Shown here: positions 5,572 through 12,354 of the stretch, one piece after another
Layout: the number at the start of each line of letters is the position of its first letter
Numbering within the stretch: the stretch's first letter is position 1
DNA from: AC-32 sp038236705
GTDB taxonomy: Bacteria; Actinomycetota; Thermoleophilia; Gaiellales; Gaiellaceae
DNA: 12,354 nt
Assembly: GCA_038236705.1 (NCBI GenBank)
Contig: JBBRZN010000054.1
Location: 1-12,354, forward strand
Direction: 5' to 3'
Notes under the pieces: generated by a model
The model's database searches: none
Seen by the model: only the letters and a program-made list of their open reading frames with translations
What the model was told of the DNA's origin: nothing
Position numbers and translations under genes: made by a program

Positions 5572-6546
5572 GTGGACGAGCCTCGGCAGCTTCTAACACA
5601 CGACCTCCAGGCCGCGCCGTCCGAGGTGCCCCTCGGGCTCTCGCGCGCGGGCGTGAGCGGCGTGCAGAAGGCAATCCGGATCAGCTACGGCGGGAGCGAG
5701 AAGCTGATCGCGGCCGACATCGACTGCACCGTCGACCTCGATCCGGGGCAGAAGGGCGTGCACATGTCGCGCTTCCCGGAGCTCTTCGCGGAAGCGATCG
5801 AGGAAGTCGTGATCGGGGAGGCGCTGCTCGTCGAGGGCCTTGCCGAGCACATCGCATCGCACATCGTCCAGCGCCAGGGCGCGTTGCGGGCCGAGGTGCG
5901 GATCGTCGCGCGTTACCCGCTCGAGCGGGAGACCCCGGTGACCGGGCTGCCGACGCAGGAGATGGTCTCGCTGATCGGACTCGCCGCAGCCTCGGCGGAG
6001 CGCACGCGACGGATTGTCGGGGTCGAGGCGGCGGGGATCAACGCCTGCCCGTGCGCGCAAGGGCTCGTGCGCGAGCACGCGGCCGAGCGGCTGGGGGAGG
6101 CGGGGTTCGACGAGCTCGACATCGGGCGGATCCTGGAGCTCGTCCCCCTCGCCACGCACAACCAGCGCGGGCGCGGGACGCTCTTCGTGGGCAGCGAGTC
6201 ACCCGTGAACGCCGAGCAGCTGGTGCGGATCGTCGAAGGATCGATGAGCTCGCCGGTCTACGAGCTGCTGAAGCGGCCCGACGAGCTCTTCGTCGTCGAG
6301 CACGCGCACCTGCAGCCGCGCTTCGTCGAGGACTCGGTGCGGATCTCTCTGCGCGACGCGCTCGCGACCTATCCGGAGCTCGACGACGCCGACTTCCTGC
6401 TCGCTCGCCAGGTCAACCTGGAGACGATCCACTCGCACGACGTCGTCGCGGAGCGCTATGGCACCGCCGGCGAGCTGCGCGGCGAGCTCGAGGGGCGCGG
6501 CGGCGCGGCCCGGCACACCGAGCTTCGCGAGTGGCTCGCCGCCTGA
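5572..6546 (+). CDS. folE2: GTP cyclohydrolase, FolE2/MptA family
   Basis: Catalyses ring opening of GTP, the first step of pterin/folate synthesis, using the metal-dependent type IB enzyme unrelated in sequence to FolE. The 324-aa protein shows PLGLSRAGVSGVQK near the start (20-33), GVHMSRFPE (62-70), GINACPCAQ (155-163) with the catalytic Cys pair, ATHNQRGRG (194-202) and ETIHSHD (284-290). The ACPCAQ form is closer to archaeal MptA, which uses Fe(II) and makes a cyclic phosphate, than to the LCPCSK form of bacterial FolE2, as recalled by eye. Product form is therefore uncertain. The start is GTG at 5572; GTG at 5551 is in frame and cannot be excluded. No ribosome binding site is seen. It is divergent from the kinase-like operon with 24 bp between. 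Confidence 0.9.
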   Translation: MDEPRQLLTHDLQAAPSEVPLGLSRAGVSGVQKAIRISYGGSEKLIAADIDCTVDLDPGQKGVHMSRFPELFAEAIEEVVIGEALLVEGLAEHIASHIVQRQGALRAEVRIVARYPLERETPVTGLPTQEMVSLIGLAAASAERTRRIVGVEAAGINACPCAQGLVREHAAERLGEAGFDELDIGRILELVPLATHNQRGRGTLFVGSESPVNAEQLVRIVEGSMSSPVYELLKRPDELFVVEHAHLQPRFVEDSVRISLRDALATYPELDDADFLLARQVNLETIHSHDVVAERYGTAGELRGELEGRGGAARHTELREWLAA

Positions 6547-6559
6547 TCTGAGCGCTCGG

Positions 6560-6574
6560 CGCGGGTACCCCGCG
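6560..6574. other. Short GC hairpin after folE2
   Basis: CGCGGG (6560-6565) and CCCGCG (6569-6574) form a perfect 6-bp stem with a TAC loop, 13 nt after the folE2 stop codon. No T-tract follows, so it is at best a weak or factor-assisted terminator. Confidence 0.35.
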
Positions 6575-6599
6575 GCCCAGCCCCGGCACCCCGAGCCCC

Positions 6600-6691
6600 G
6601 GTGTCAGACACCGACGCAAAAGCGTCACGGGAACGTCACAGAAATGCGACTTCGCCTGCAACTCAACCCGTATGGCGAGGCGTCTTCGGTG

Positions 6692-6700
<9 letters not shown>
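6600..6700. repeat. MITE-like segment bounded by two identical 13-nt palindromes
   Basis: The palindrome GGTGTCAGACACC occurs at 6600-6612 and 6688-6700. Read inward from both ends the similarity extends: left GACACC-GACGC, right (reverse complement) GACACC-GAAGACGC. The ends therefore look like terminal inverted repeats of an about 101-bp element. Inside are a GACGC-AAAA-GCGTC hairpin (6613-6626) and two CGTCAC direct repeats. No open reading frame fills it and no target duplication is evident. Palindromes of this kind occur as dispersed REP/MITE-like elements in many genomes; a transposase is not present in this window. It fills most of the 145-bp gap between the convergent folE2 and plsY genes. 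Confidence 0.6.
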
Positions 6701-7309
<609 letters not shown>

Positions 7310-7313
7310 AGTT

Positions 7314-7934
7314 CTAAGGGGTGATCTGGTACTGCTGCACCCAGTCGTTCACCACGTCCCACTCGAGGTTGTTGAAGAACGCCTCGATGTAGGACGCGCG
7401 GTCGGTCTGGTAGTCCAGGAAGTACGCGTGCTCGTAGACGTCAAGGGCGACGAGGGGCGTCGCGTTCCAGATCGGATACGTGTTCTGCGTGTCGCCGATG
7501 TAGTTGAAGAGCCGGCCCTCGTCCCAGTCGTAAGCCGTCCAGGCCCAGCCGCGGCCGGCCATGCCCGTCGCCTTGAGGTCGGCCCGCCAGTCGTCGAACG
7601 AGCCGAAGTCGCGGGCGATCAGGTCGGCGATCAGGCCATGGGGCTTGCCGCCGTCGCCGCCGAGGTGCTCGAAGTAGATCTCGTGGTTCTTGATCCCGCC
7701 GATCGCGAACGAGAGGTCGACCTTCAGCGCCCGCACGTCCGAGTAGACCTGGTTCGCGGCGGCGACGTCAACCTCGGCGAGCTTGCCGAGGATCTCGTTC
7801 CGCTTGTTCACGTACCCCTCGTACAGCTTGTAATGCGCCTCGACCGACTCGCGCGAGATGCCGTCGAGCTCGAGCAGAGCCGGCTTGAGCTGCCGCGGCG
7901 TGATCTCTTCTCGGTTGAAGGCAAGCTCGGACAA
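7314..7934 (-). CDS. Divergent Fe/Mn-type superoxide dismutase homologue
   Basis: 206-aa cytoplasmic protein of the iron/manganese superoxide dismutase fold. All four metal ligands are present: His34 (VEAHYKLYEGYV), His84 (IKNHEIYFEHL), Asp165 and His169 (LDVYEHAYFLDY). Gln150 (GDTQN) sits where Mn enzymes have the active-site Gln. The segment normally reading HHTKHHQTYV is one residue shorter and has lost the second-sphere gate histidine (Tyr38 there instead). The usual WEHAYYL is YEHAYFL. Metal binding is therefore likely, but catalytic rate and metal specificity are uncertain. The TTG start at 7934 has a strong AAAGGAG (7941-7947) 6 nt upstream. The reading frame continues further upstream but is non-homologous. 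It is divergent from the canonical sodA (96-bp gap) and followed closely by plsY. Confidence 0.88.
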   Translation of the reverse strand: MSELAFNREEITPRQLKPALLELDGISRESVEAHYKLYEGYVNKRNEILGKLAEVDVAAANQVYSDVRALKVDLSFAIGGIKNHEIYFEHLGGDGGKPHGLIADLIARDFGSFDDWRADLKATGMAGRGWAWTAYDWDEGRLFNYIGDTQNTYPIWNATPLVALDVYEHAYFLDYQTDRASYIEAFFNNLEWDVVNDWVQQYQITP

Positions 7935-7967
7935 CGTCGACTCCTTTCGGACGGGCGCGGACGCAGG

Positions 7968-8005
7968 AGCATAACGGCCCACCGCGGAGCCGAACCCGTT
8001 AGCCT
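7968..8005. promoter_or_regulatory. Candidate back-to-back -10 elements for the two superoxide dismutase genes
   Basis: TATGCT on the minus strand (7968-7973) and TAGCCT on the plus strand (8000-8005) both fit TAnnnT. They lie within a similar context in inverted orientation (CGTTATGCTC and CGTTAGCCTC). Leaders would be about 25-30 nt, each with a good ribosome binding site. No convincing -35 hexamer was found for either. The symmetry suggests that one regulator or one duplicated promoter serves both genes. Confidence 0.35.
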
Positions 8006-8030
8006 CAGCCGCAGCTAGGAAAGGAGCGAC

Positions 8031-8660
8031 ATGGCCTTCGAGGTTCCCCCTCTTCCCTATGACTACGGCGCCCTCGAGCCGCACATCGACGAGCAGACGA
8101 TGCGCCTGCACCATGACAAGCACCACCAGGCGTACGTCGACAATGCAAACAAGGCACTCGAGGGAACGGAGCTCGCCGACAGGTCGGTCGAGCACGTGCT
8201 CACGAACCTCGAAGTCCTGCCCGAGGACAAGCAGGCGCTGGTCAAGAACAACGCGGGCGGACACCTCAACCACTCCATGTTCTGGGAGATCATGAGCTCA
8301 GACGGCGGCGGCGAGCCGACCGGCGCGCTGGCCGATGCGATCAACGACCTCTGGGGCAGCGCCGACGCGCTCAAGCAGCTGGTCAACGAGACCGGCGTGA
8401 AGCGCTTCGGCTCCGGCTGGACCTGGCTCGTCCACGACGGCACCGGCCTGGCGGTCTACTCGACCGCCAACCAGGATTCGCCGATCCTGAACGACGACTT
8501 CCCGATCCTCGGGAACGACGTTTGGGAGCACGCCTACTACCTCAAGTACCAGAACCGTCGCCCGGAATACCTGGAGGGGTGGTGGAACGTCGTCAACTGG
8601 GACGCCGTCTCCGCGCGCTACGACCGCGCGGCGGAAGAAATGGGGCCTCCCGCGACTTAG
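8031..8660 (+). CDS. sodA: Superoxide dismutase, Mn-type
   Basis: Converts superoxide to hydrogen peroxide and oxygen. The 209-aa protein starts MAFEVPPLPYDYGALEPHID and has every hallmark of the family: His27 in LHHDKHHQAYV, His81 in NNAGGHLNHSMFW, Asp163 and His167 in NDVWEHAYYLKYQNRRPEY. GG before His-x-Asn-His together with Gln148 in TANQDSPI point to the Mn (or cambialistic) type and not Fe. ATG at 8031 follows GGAAAGGAG with 4 nt spacing. No signal peptide. Its TAG overlaps the stop of the convergent secreted-protein gene by 4 nt, leaving no room for a terminator. Confidence 0.97.
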   Translation: MAFEVPPLPYDYGALEPHIDEQTMRLHHDKHHQAYVDNANKALEGTELADRSVEHVLTNLEVLPEDKQALVKNNAGGHLNHSMFWEIMSSDGGGEPTGALADAINDLWGSADALKQLVNETGVKRFGSGWTWLVHDGTGLAVYSTANQDSPILNDDFPILGNDVWEHAYYLKYQNRRPEYLEGWWNVVNWDAVSARYDRAAEEMGPPAT

Positions 8661-9292
8661 GCTCGGACGACGTTGCTGGTGGCGCTGAGGAAGCAGGGTG
8701 CCGCCTGCGCCGTCGAGATCAGCAGACGCACGCGGGCCCTCAGCGCGACCTTCGCGCGGAATGAGGCAGAGTCGATCACCGTGGGCTTCGCCGGACCGGG
8801 AGCCTCGGTCGTGAGCACGACCTTCTTCACCTGCACCCAGCGCTTGCGCAGCGTCGAGTAGCGCTGGAAGAGCACGGCCTTGCCCTTGAGCGTGCGGCCT
8901 GCCGTGACCTTCGCCTTGAACGAGCCGCGGGCGACTCGCGTCAGCTGGAGCACCGGCCGCACGGCGACCGAGACAGACGGGCTCTTGACGTTCTTGAAGG
9001 TGGCCTGGTAGGTCGTCGCGGCCGCTGGCGTGACCGGCGTGCTGTATGCGCCGTTCGCCGCGGTCCTGACCGTCGCGGCCTTGACCGCCTTGGTGGTGCC
9101 GCACTCGGTGGCCTCGATCGCGATCGGCTGGTTCGCCCTCTGCGTCGAGAGCACGCCGCTCAGCGTGACGGGCTTGCCGTAGTTCACGACGGAGGCGCTT
9201 GCGGCGAGCGTCACGGTGACCGGGGCGGCTGCGGTAGCCGCCGCCGCAAGGGCGGCCCCCGCGATCAAGGTCGTGGCGAGAATTTTCAGCAT
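8657..9292 (-). CDS. Secreted protein with Ig-like beta-sandwich repeats
   Basis: 211 aa with a clear signal peptide: LKIL start, hydrophobic Ala-rich core to about residue 20, probable cleavage after an AAA at 21-23. Two beta-rich domains follow. The first, about 25-112, has VTLAASASVVNYGKPVTLSG, GAYSTPVTP and TTYQATFKNV. The second, about 113-211, has GSFKAKVTAGRTLKGKAVLFQR and W152. This pattern is typical of Ig/bacterial surface repeat domains seen in actinobacterial exported proteins, often as multi-domain chains. The two cysteines (64 and 200) might form a disulfide. No catalytic motif; role unknown, perhaps cell-surface structural or adhesive. ATG at 9292 has only a weak GGGG close by. 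It is divergent from the SDR gene (55-bp gap). Confidence 0.75.
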   Translation of the reverse strand: MLKILATTLIAGAALAAAATAAAPVTVTLAASASVVNYGKPVTLSGVLSTQRANQPIAIEATECGTTKAVKAATVRTAANGAYSTPVTPAAATTYQATFKNVKSPSVSVAVRPVLQLTRVARGSFKAKVTAGRTLKGKAVLFQRYSTLRKRWVQVKKVVLTTEAPGPAKPTVIDSASFRAKVALRARVRLLISTAQAAPCFLSATSNVVRA

Positions 9293-9335
9293 TGCCCCAA
9301 GATGACGCCAGGACCGGACGGAACTTGCGGCGTGC

Positions 9336-9341
9336 TATCAC
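9336..9341 (+). promoter_or_regulatory. Candidate -10 element for a leaderless SDR transcript
   Basis: TATCAC lies 6 nt before ATG 9348 and no ribosome binding site is seen in front of that ATG. This spacing fits a transcript starting at the initiation codon. No -35 is evident. Confidence 0.3.
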
Positions 9342-9347
9342 TGGCAC

Positions 9348-10007
9348 ATGCGTGCCTTGATCACCGGGGGAACCGGACGGGTCGGCGCCGTGGTCGCCGG
9401 GCGGCTCGAGCGCGCCGGCTGGTCGGTGCTCGCCGCCGGCCGCGCCGACGGCGACCTGGCCGAGGTGGAGCAGGCGCGGGCGCTCGTCACGCGGGCGGTC
9501 GAGGAGCTCGGCGGGCTCGACCTGCTCGTGAACGCCGCCGGCGAGGGCTTCGCGCCCAAGGCGCTCGAGGAGCTAGACGAACGCGACTGGGACGCAGCCT
9601 TCGGCGCGACGGCGAAGGGGAGCTTCTTCGTCTCGCAAGCCGCCGCGCCGCATTTGCGGGCCTCGAAGGGCTGCATCGTGATGATCGAGGACGTCGCGGG
9701 CTACCAGCCCTGGCCGTCGTTCGCGGCGCACTCGGCGGCCAAGGCGGCCCAGGCCATGCTGACGCGGGTGCTCGCGCGCGCGCTCGCGCCCGAGGTGCGG
9801 GTCTGCGGCATCGCGCCGGGGCCCGTGGCGGTCGAGCCGGCCCAGGAGGAACGGCGCGCCGCCGAGACCCTGCTCGAGCGCGTCGGGTCGCCCGAGGACG
9901 TTGCGGACGCCGTCGTCTACCTCGCCGGAGCGACATTCGTCACCGGCTCGACGCTGTTCGTGGACGGCGGCCGATTGCTCAAAACCGGCTTGGTTCCACG
10001 GGCGTAG
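9348..10007 (+). CDS. SDR-family oxidoreductase, pteridine-reductase-like, altered catalytic residues
   Basis: 219-aa Rossmann-fold short-chain dehydrogenase/reductase. The cofactor motif is TGGTGRVG (6-13), and NAAG (62-65) and the C-terminal GITGSTLF-type end (VTGSTLFVDGG, 198-208) are intact. Of the Ser-Tyr-Lys triad only Lys132 remains: the Ser position reads Glu-Asp (VMIEDVAGYQPWP, 111-123) and the Tyr position is His128 (FAAHSAAKAA). Replacement of the Ser by Asp and the PWP-x-LxPHS-type loop occur in proteins close to PTR1/FolM pteridine reductases, so an NADPH-dependent pterin or related reductase is possible. Loss of the Tyr leaves activity in doubt. Arg32 in AAGRADG suits NADP(H). 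It is followed after 9 nt by the ECF sigma gene. Confidence 0.87.
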   Translation: MRALITGGTGRVGAVVAGRLERAGWSVLAAGRADGDLAEVEQARALVTRAVEELGGLDLLVNAAGEGFAPKALEELDERDWDAAFGATAKGSFFVSQAAAPHLRASKGCIVMIEDVAGYQPWPSFAAHSAAKAAQAMLTRVLARALAPEVRVCGIAPGPVAVEPAQEERRAAETLLERVGSPEDVADAVVYLAGATFVTGSTLFVDGGRLLKTGLVPRA

Positions 10008-10016
10008 AACCTTCCG

Positions 10017-10625
10017 ATGGAGCTCGTGCTCGACACTCTCAGCTTGCCGCGCGCGCCGGTAGCAGCCACGATGCCCGCGGTGGCGGCCAACGAGTTGACC
10101 GATGGAGAGCTGATCCGCCGCACCGGCGACGGTGACCGCGGCGCGTTCGAGGTGCTCTACCGCCGGTACTCCCGCCCCGTGTTCGGCCTCGCGCTGCGCC
10201 GGCTCGGCGACCGCGGCCGGGCGGAGGACGCCGTGCAGGAGACCTTCGCGTCGATCTGGCGCGCGGCCCGCAGCTACCGGCCGGAGCGCGGCCCCGGCGC
10301 GCCGTGGCTCTACGCCGTCGCGCGCAACGCGATCATCGACCGCAGCCGGGCGCGCAACGAGCCCCCTACGGATGCGCCCGACGAGGCCTCGCCCGAGGCC
10401 GGCCCTCCCGAGCGGGTCGAGGCCGGCTGGACCGCGTGGCGGGTCCACCGGGCGCTCGAGGAGCTCTCGCCGAACGAGCGCGCCGTGATCGAGCTGGCCT
10501 ACTGGAGCGGCCTCTCGCAGTCCGAGGTCGCCGAGTACCTCGGGATCCCGCTCGGAACCGTGAAGACGCGAACCCGAGCGGCGCTCGCCCGCCTGGCCGA
10601 TCAGCTCGAGGAGGAGCTGGAATGA
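10017..10625 (+). CDS. ECF-type RNA polymerase sigma factor
   Basis: 202-aa alternative sigma factor with only regions 2 and 4. Region 2 is about 38-112 (GAFEVLYRRYSRPVFGLALR, AEDAVQETFASIWR, WLYAVARNAIIDRSRAR). A Pro/Glu-rich linker follows at 113-137. Region 4 is about 142-198, with LSPNERAVIELAYWSGLSQ and the DNA-binding helix-turn-helix EVAEYLGIPLGTVKTRTRAAL. The family resembles SigK/RskA-type systems. The first 25 residues are not conserved; ATG at 10071 (residue 19) is an alternative start. If that is used, the GAACC at 10007-10011 would sit where an ECF -35 could lie, allowing autoregulation (speculative). Its TGA overlaps the anti-sigma ATG (ATGA), so the two are translationally coupled. 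Confidence 0.95.
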   Translation: MELVLDTLSLPRAPVAATMPAVAANELTDGELIRRTGDGDRGAFEVLYRRYSRPVFGLALRRLGDRGRAEDAVQETFASIWRAARSYRPERGPGAPWLYAVARNAIIDRSRARNEPPTDAPDEASPEAGPPERVEAGWTAWRVHRALEELSPNERAVIELAYWSGLSQSEVAEYLGIPLGTVKTRTRAALARLADQLEEELE

Positions 10626-11221
10626 CCGACAAGCCCGACTTCCGCGAGCTCGTCGGCGACCTGCCCGAGGAGGAGCGCGCGCGGCTCGAGCGCGTCCACG
10701 AGCTGCTGATCGCCGCGGGCCCGCCGCCCGAACTGCCGCCGGCGCTCGTCGAGCCCGATCTCGACCCGCGGGACGAGAACGTCGAGTTCCTGCCGCGCCG
10801 CCGGGCCGGCTTCATACTCGGAATCGCCGCCGCGGTCGGGGTCGCCGCGTTCCTCGGCGGCTTCCTGGCCGGCCGCGCGAAGGAGCCGTTCACGCAGGTC
10901 TTCGACGTACCAATGAAGGGAACGCCACAGGCCGCGGCTGCGTCCGCGACGATCCACGTGGGCAAGGCCGACGAGGCGGGCAACTGGCCGCTCAAGGTTG
11001 TCGTGCGCGGCCTGAAGCCGCTGCCGAAGGGCCAGTACTACGAGATGTTCCTGACGAAGAAGCACAAGCCGGTCGCCACGTGCGGAACGTTCCGCATCGC
11101 CCAGAGCGGCGACAGCGTCCGGCTGAACGCGCCGTACAACTTCCGCCGCTTCGACGGCTGGGTCGTCACCCTCGAGCGGCCGGGCAGCGGCAAGCACCCC
11201 GTCGTGCTGACGACGACCTAG
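10622..11221 (+). CDS. Membrane anti-sigma factor with RskA-like C-terminal domain
   Basis: 199 aa. The N-terminal cytoplasmic part (1-61) is short and acidic, with LVGDLPEEERARLERVHELL helices and PPPELPPAL. One membrane segment follows at about 62-84 (AGFILGIAAAVGVAAFLGGFLAG, preceded by RRR, so N-terminus inside). The exported domain is about 90-199 with the RskA pattern NWPLKVVVRGLKPLPKGQYYE, CGTFRI and WVVTLERPGSG near the end. It should hold the upstream sigma factor at the membrane and release it on a signal, probably through proteolysis. The zinc-binding H-x3-C-x2-C motif of many anti-sigma factors is absent and the only Cys (154) is extracytoplasmic. Its TAG overlaps the TAG of the convergent antiporter gene (CTAG, 11218-11221). 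Confidence 0.9.
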   Translation: MTDKPDFRELVGDLPEEERARLERVHELLIAAGPPPELPPALVEPDLDPRDENVEFLPRRRAGFILGIAAAVGVAAFLGGFLAGRAKEPFTQVFDVPMKGTPQAAAASATIHVGKADEAGNWPLKVVVRGLKPLPKGQYYEMFLTKKHKPVATCGTFRIAQSGDSVRLNAPYNFRRFDGWVVTLERPGSGKHPVVLTTT

Positions 11222-12354
11222 CTCGAGGCGCCCTCGCCCGCCGGCACGGCGTGCGTCGGGGCACCCGCCTGGGCGCGGTCCCGCTCGTGCTCGCGCTCGG
11301 CGTGCGGTTGAAAGAAGCGCTGCGCGATCACCGTCGGGATGATCGCCGACAGTACGACGATCGCGATCAGCAGCGAGAACTGCATGCGGTCGATGATCCC
11401 GGCATTGAGCCCGTAGAGCGAGCTGATCGTCCCGAAGGTGAGCCCGGTCGACATGAGCAGCGTCGTGAAGATCGCGTGCGGCGCGGCGTAGCGACGCGCC
11501 AGCGGGTAGACACCGGCGAGCTTCGGCACCATCTTCCCGGCGAACAGCAGCCCGAGGACACTCAGGTTCGCCCAGAGCGCGCCTGCGGAGACGCTCATGC
11601 CGCCCTTGAGGAAGAAGAACGGAGTCAGGAACGCGAACGCGACGACGCGCATTCGCTCCTGCTCCTGGCGATGCTGCGCGTAGTGGTTACTCATCACGAG
11701 CCCGAGGATGAAAGCAGGCAGGACGGCGTGCGAATGCGCACGGCCGCCGAGCCACATCAGGAGGAAGAGGCAGGCGAACACGAGCTTGATCTCCGGCTCG
11801 ATCACCCGGTCGCCGTAGCGGGAGAAGAAGAACGGGGAAAGCTTCGGCAGCCCGAAGATCAGCGCGGCCGCAACCCCGACGAAGGGCGCGATCCAGATCG
11901 TCGGCTTGATGAAGAGGATCGAGAGGGCCGCGGCGGTGCCAAAGTCGGTGACGAACGTCGCCGACATCAGACGCTTGCCGATCACAGTCCGGTTGAGTCC
12001 GGTCTCGACGAGCACGGCGTAGACGACGGCGAGGCTCGTCGTCGAGAGCGCGATCCCGGCGATCTCCGCCTGATGGTGGTTCCACCCGAGCCCGTAGTAG
12101 GCAAGCAGGCCGACGACCACGAACGGGCCGAAAAAGCTGACGAGCCCGATCGAGAGCGACGCCCTCCACTCACGCCTGAACTGCGGCACATCCACCTCGG
12201 CGCCCGCGAGGAAGGTCAGAACGATTGACGCAAACTTGGCGATGAAGTCCAGCCACTCCTGCGTCTGCAAGTGGAAGAGGTTGCCCGCGATGACGCCGAG
12301 CGTTAGCTCCAGCAGGGCGACGGTGACGCCGAGTTCGACCGACAGGACGCTGGC
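11218..12354 (-). CDS. Cation:proton antiporter (CPA2/KefB-NapA-like), 5' end beyond window
   Basis: Polytopic membrane exchanger of Na+ or K+ for H+. The reading frame is open to the right edge; 378 codons are visible. The frame upstream of TTG 12270 reads VALLELTLGVIAGNLFH, a normal family N-terminal helix, so the gene begins outside the window. Features include FLAGAEVD (visible residues 48-55), ALSTTSLAVVYAVL, and TFVTDFGTAAALSILF with the ion-binding Asp at visible residue 137. FLTPFFFLKGGMSVSAG in a later helix has a Lys at about 250. About 11 hydrophobic segments end in a short hydrophilic tail; there is no TrkA-N regulatory domain. A single Asp (T-D and not D-D) is the pattern of electroneutral exchange in related carriers, so Na+/H+ or K+/H+ specificity stays open. 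Confidence 0.92.
   Translation of the reverse strand, partial: ASVLSVELGVTVALLELTLGVIAGNLFHLQTQEWLDFIAKFASIVLTFLAGAEVDVPQFRREWRASLSIGLVSFFGPFVVVGLLAYYGLGWNHHQAEIAGIALSTTSLAVVYAVLVETGLNRTVIGKRLMSATFVTDFGTAAALSILFIKPTIWIAPFVGVAAALIFGLPKLSPFFFSRYGDRVIEPEIKLVFACLFLLMWLGGRAHSHAVLPAFILGLVMSNHYAQHRQEQERMRVVAFAFLTPFFFLKGGMSVSAGALWANLSVLGLLFAGKMVPKLAGVYPLARRYAAPHAIFTTLLMSTGLTFGTISSLYGLNAGIIDRMQFSLLIAIVVLSAIIPTVIAQRFFQPHAEREHERDRAQAGAPTHAVPAGEGASS

Noticed and set aside
8298..9347. Minus-strand 349-codon frame overlapping sodA and the secreted-protein gene
   Set aside because: It is out of frame with the signal-peptide-bearing gene at 8657-9292 and antisense to canonical sodA; Arg/Gly-rich with no motif.
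9573..10448. Minus-strand 291-codon frame opposite the SDR and ECF sigma genes
   Set aside because: Both plus-strand genes are clear; this is an antisense shadow.
11080..12228. Plus-strand 382-codon frame opposite the antiporter
   Set aside because: Extremely Arg/Glu/Asp-rich, as expected for the reverse of a hydrophobic membrane protein; no domain.

Overview
The window reads as chromosomal DNA of a very GC-rich actinomycete-like bacterium. The codon use, the frequent GTG/TTG starts, the RskA-type ECF sigma/anti-sigma pair and the general style of the proteins suggest Actinomycetota, perhaps the Thermoleophilia (Gaiellales/Solirubrobacterales). That placement is inference and not proven by any single gene. 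There are 15 protein genes, packed tightly on both strands. No rRNA, tRNA, CRISPR array, phage or transposase gene was seen.

Layout. Positions 1-2015 (minus strand): the 5' two-thirds of the primary sigma factor rpoD, running off the left edge, and upstream of it a PF06089-type (ReAV-like) asparaginase. A weak promoter candidate and a hairpin with a T-rich tail lie between the two. Positions 2016-2843 (plus): an Fpg/Nei DNA glycosylase, with a near-identical 28-bp hairpin-forming repeat on each side. Positions 2967-5547 (minus): three genes linked by 4-nt stop/start overlaps. Read in order of transcription they are a small soluble protein with an intact histidine-kinase phosphoacceptor box but a ruined ATP-binding domain, an FMN-dependent alpha-hydroxy-acid oxidase, and an alpha/beta hydrolase. 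Positions 5572-6546 (plus): a FolE2/MptA-type GTP cyclohydrolase, only 24 bp head-to-head from that operon. Positions 6600-6732: a palindrome-rich element whose right end supplies the stop codon of plsY. Positions 6692-7934 (minus): plsY (acyl-phosphate glycerol-3-phosphate acyltransferase, probably starting at CTG) and, upstream of it, a divergent Fe/Mn superoxide dismutase homologue. Positions 8031-8660 (plus): a canonical Mn-type sodA divergent from that homologue. Positions 8657-9292 (minus): a secreted Ig-like protein. Positions 9348-11221 (plus): an SDR oxidoreductase, then an ECF sigma factor coupled to its membrane anti-sigma factor. Positions 11218-12354 (minus): a CPA-type cation/proton antiporter, open at the right edge.

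Working together: most genes are housekeeping or stress functions (transcription, oxidised-base repair, superoxide removal, phospholipid and pterin synthesis, ion homeostasis) and do not form one pathway. Genes that clearly belong together are the sigma/anti-sigma pair, the divergent superoxide dismutase pair, and the translationally coupled pseudokinase-oxidase-hydrolase operon. That operon is the best candidate here for an uncharacterised functional unit. The other striking signals are the two repeat families (around the glycosylase and at the end of plsY), the possible attenuator in front of rpoD, and the overlapping convergent stop codons.
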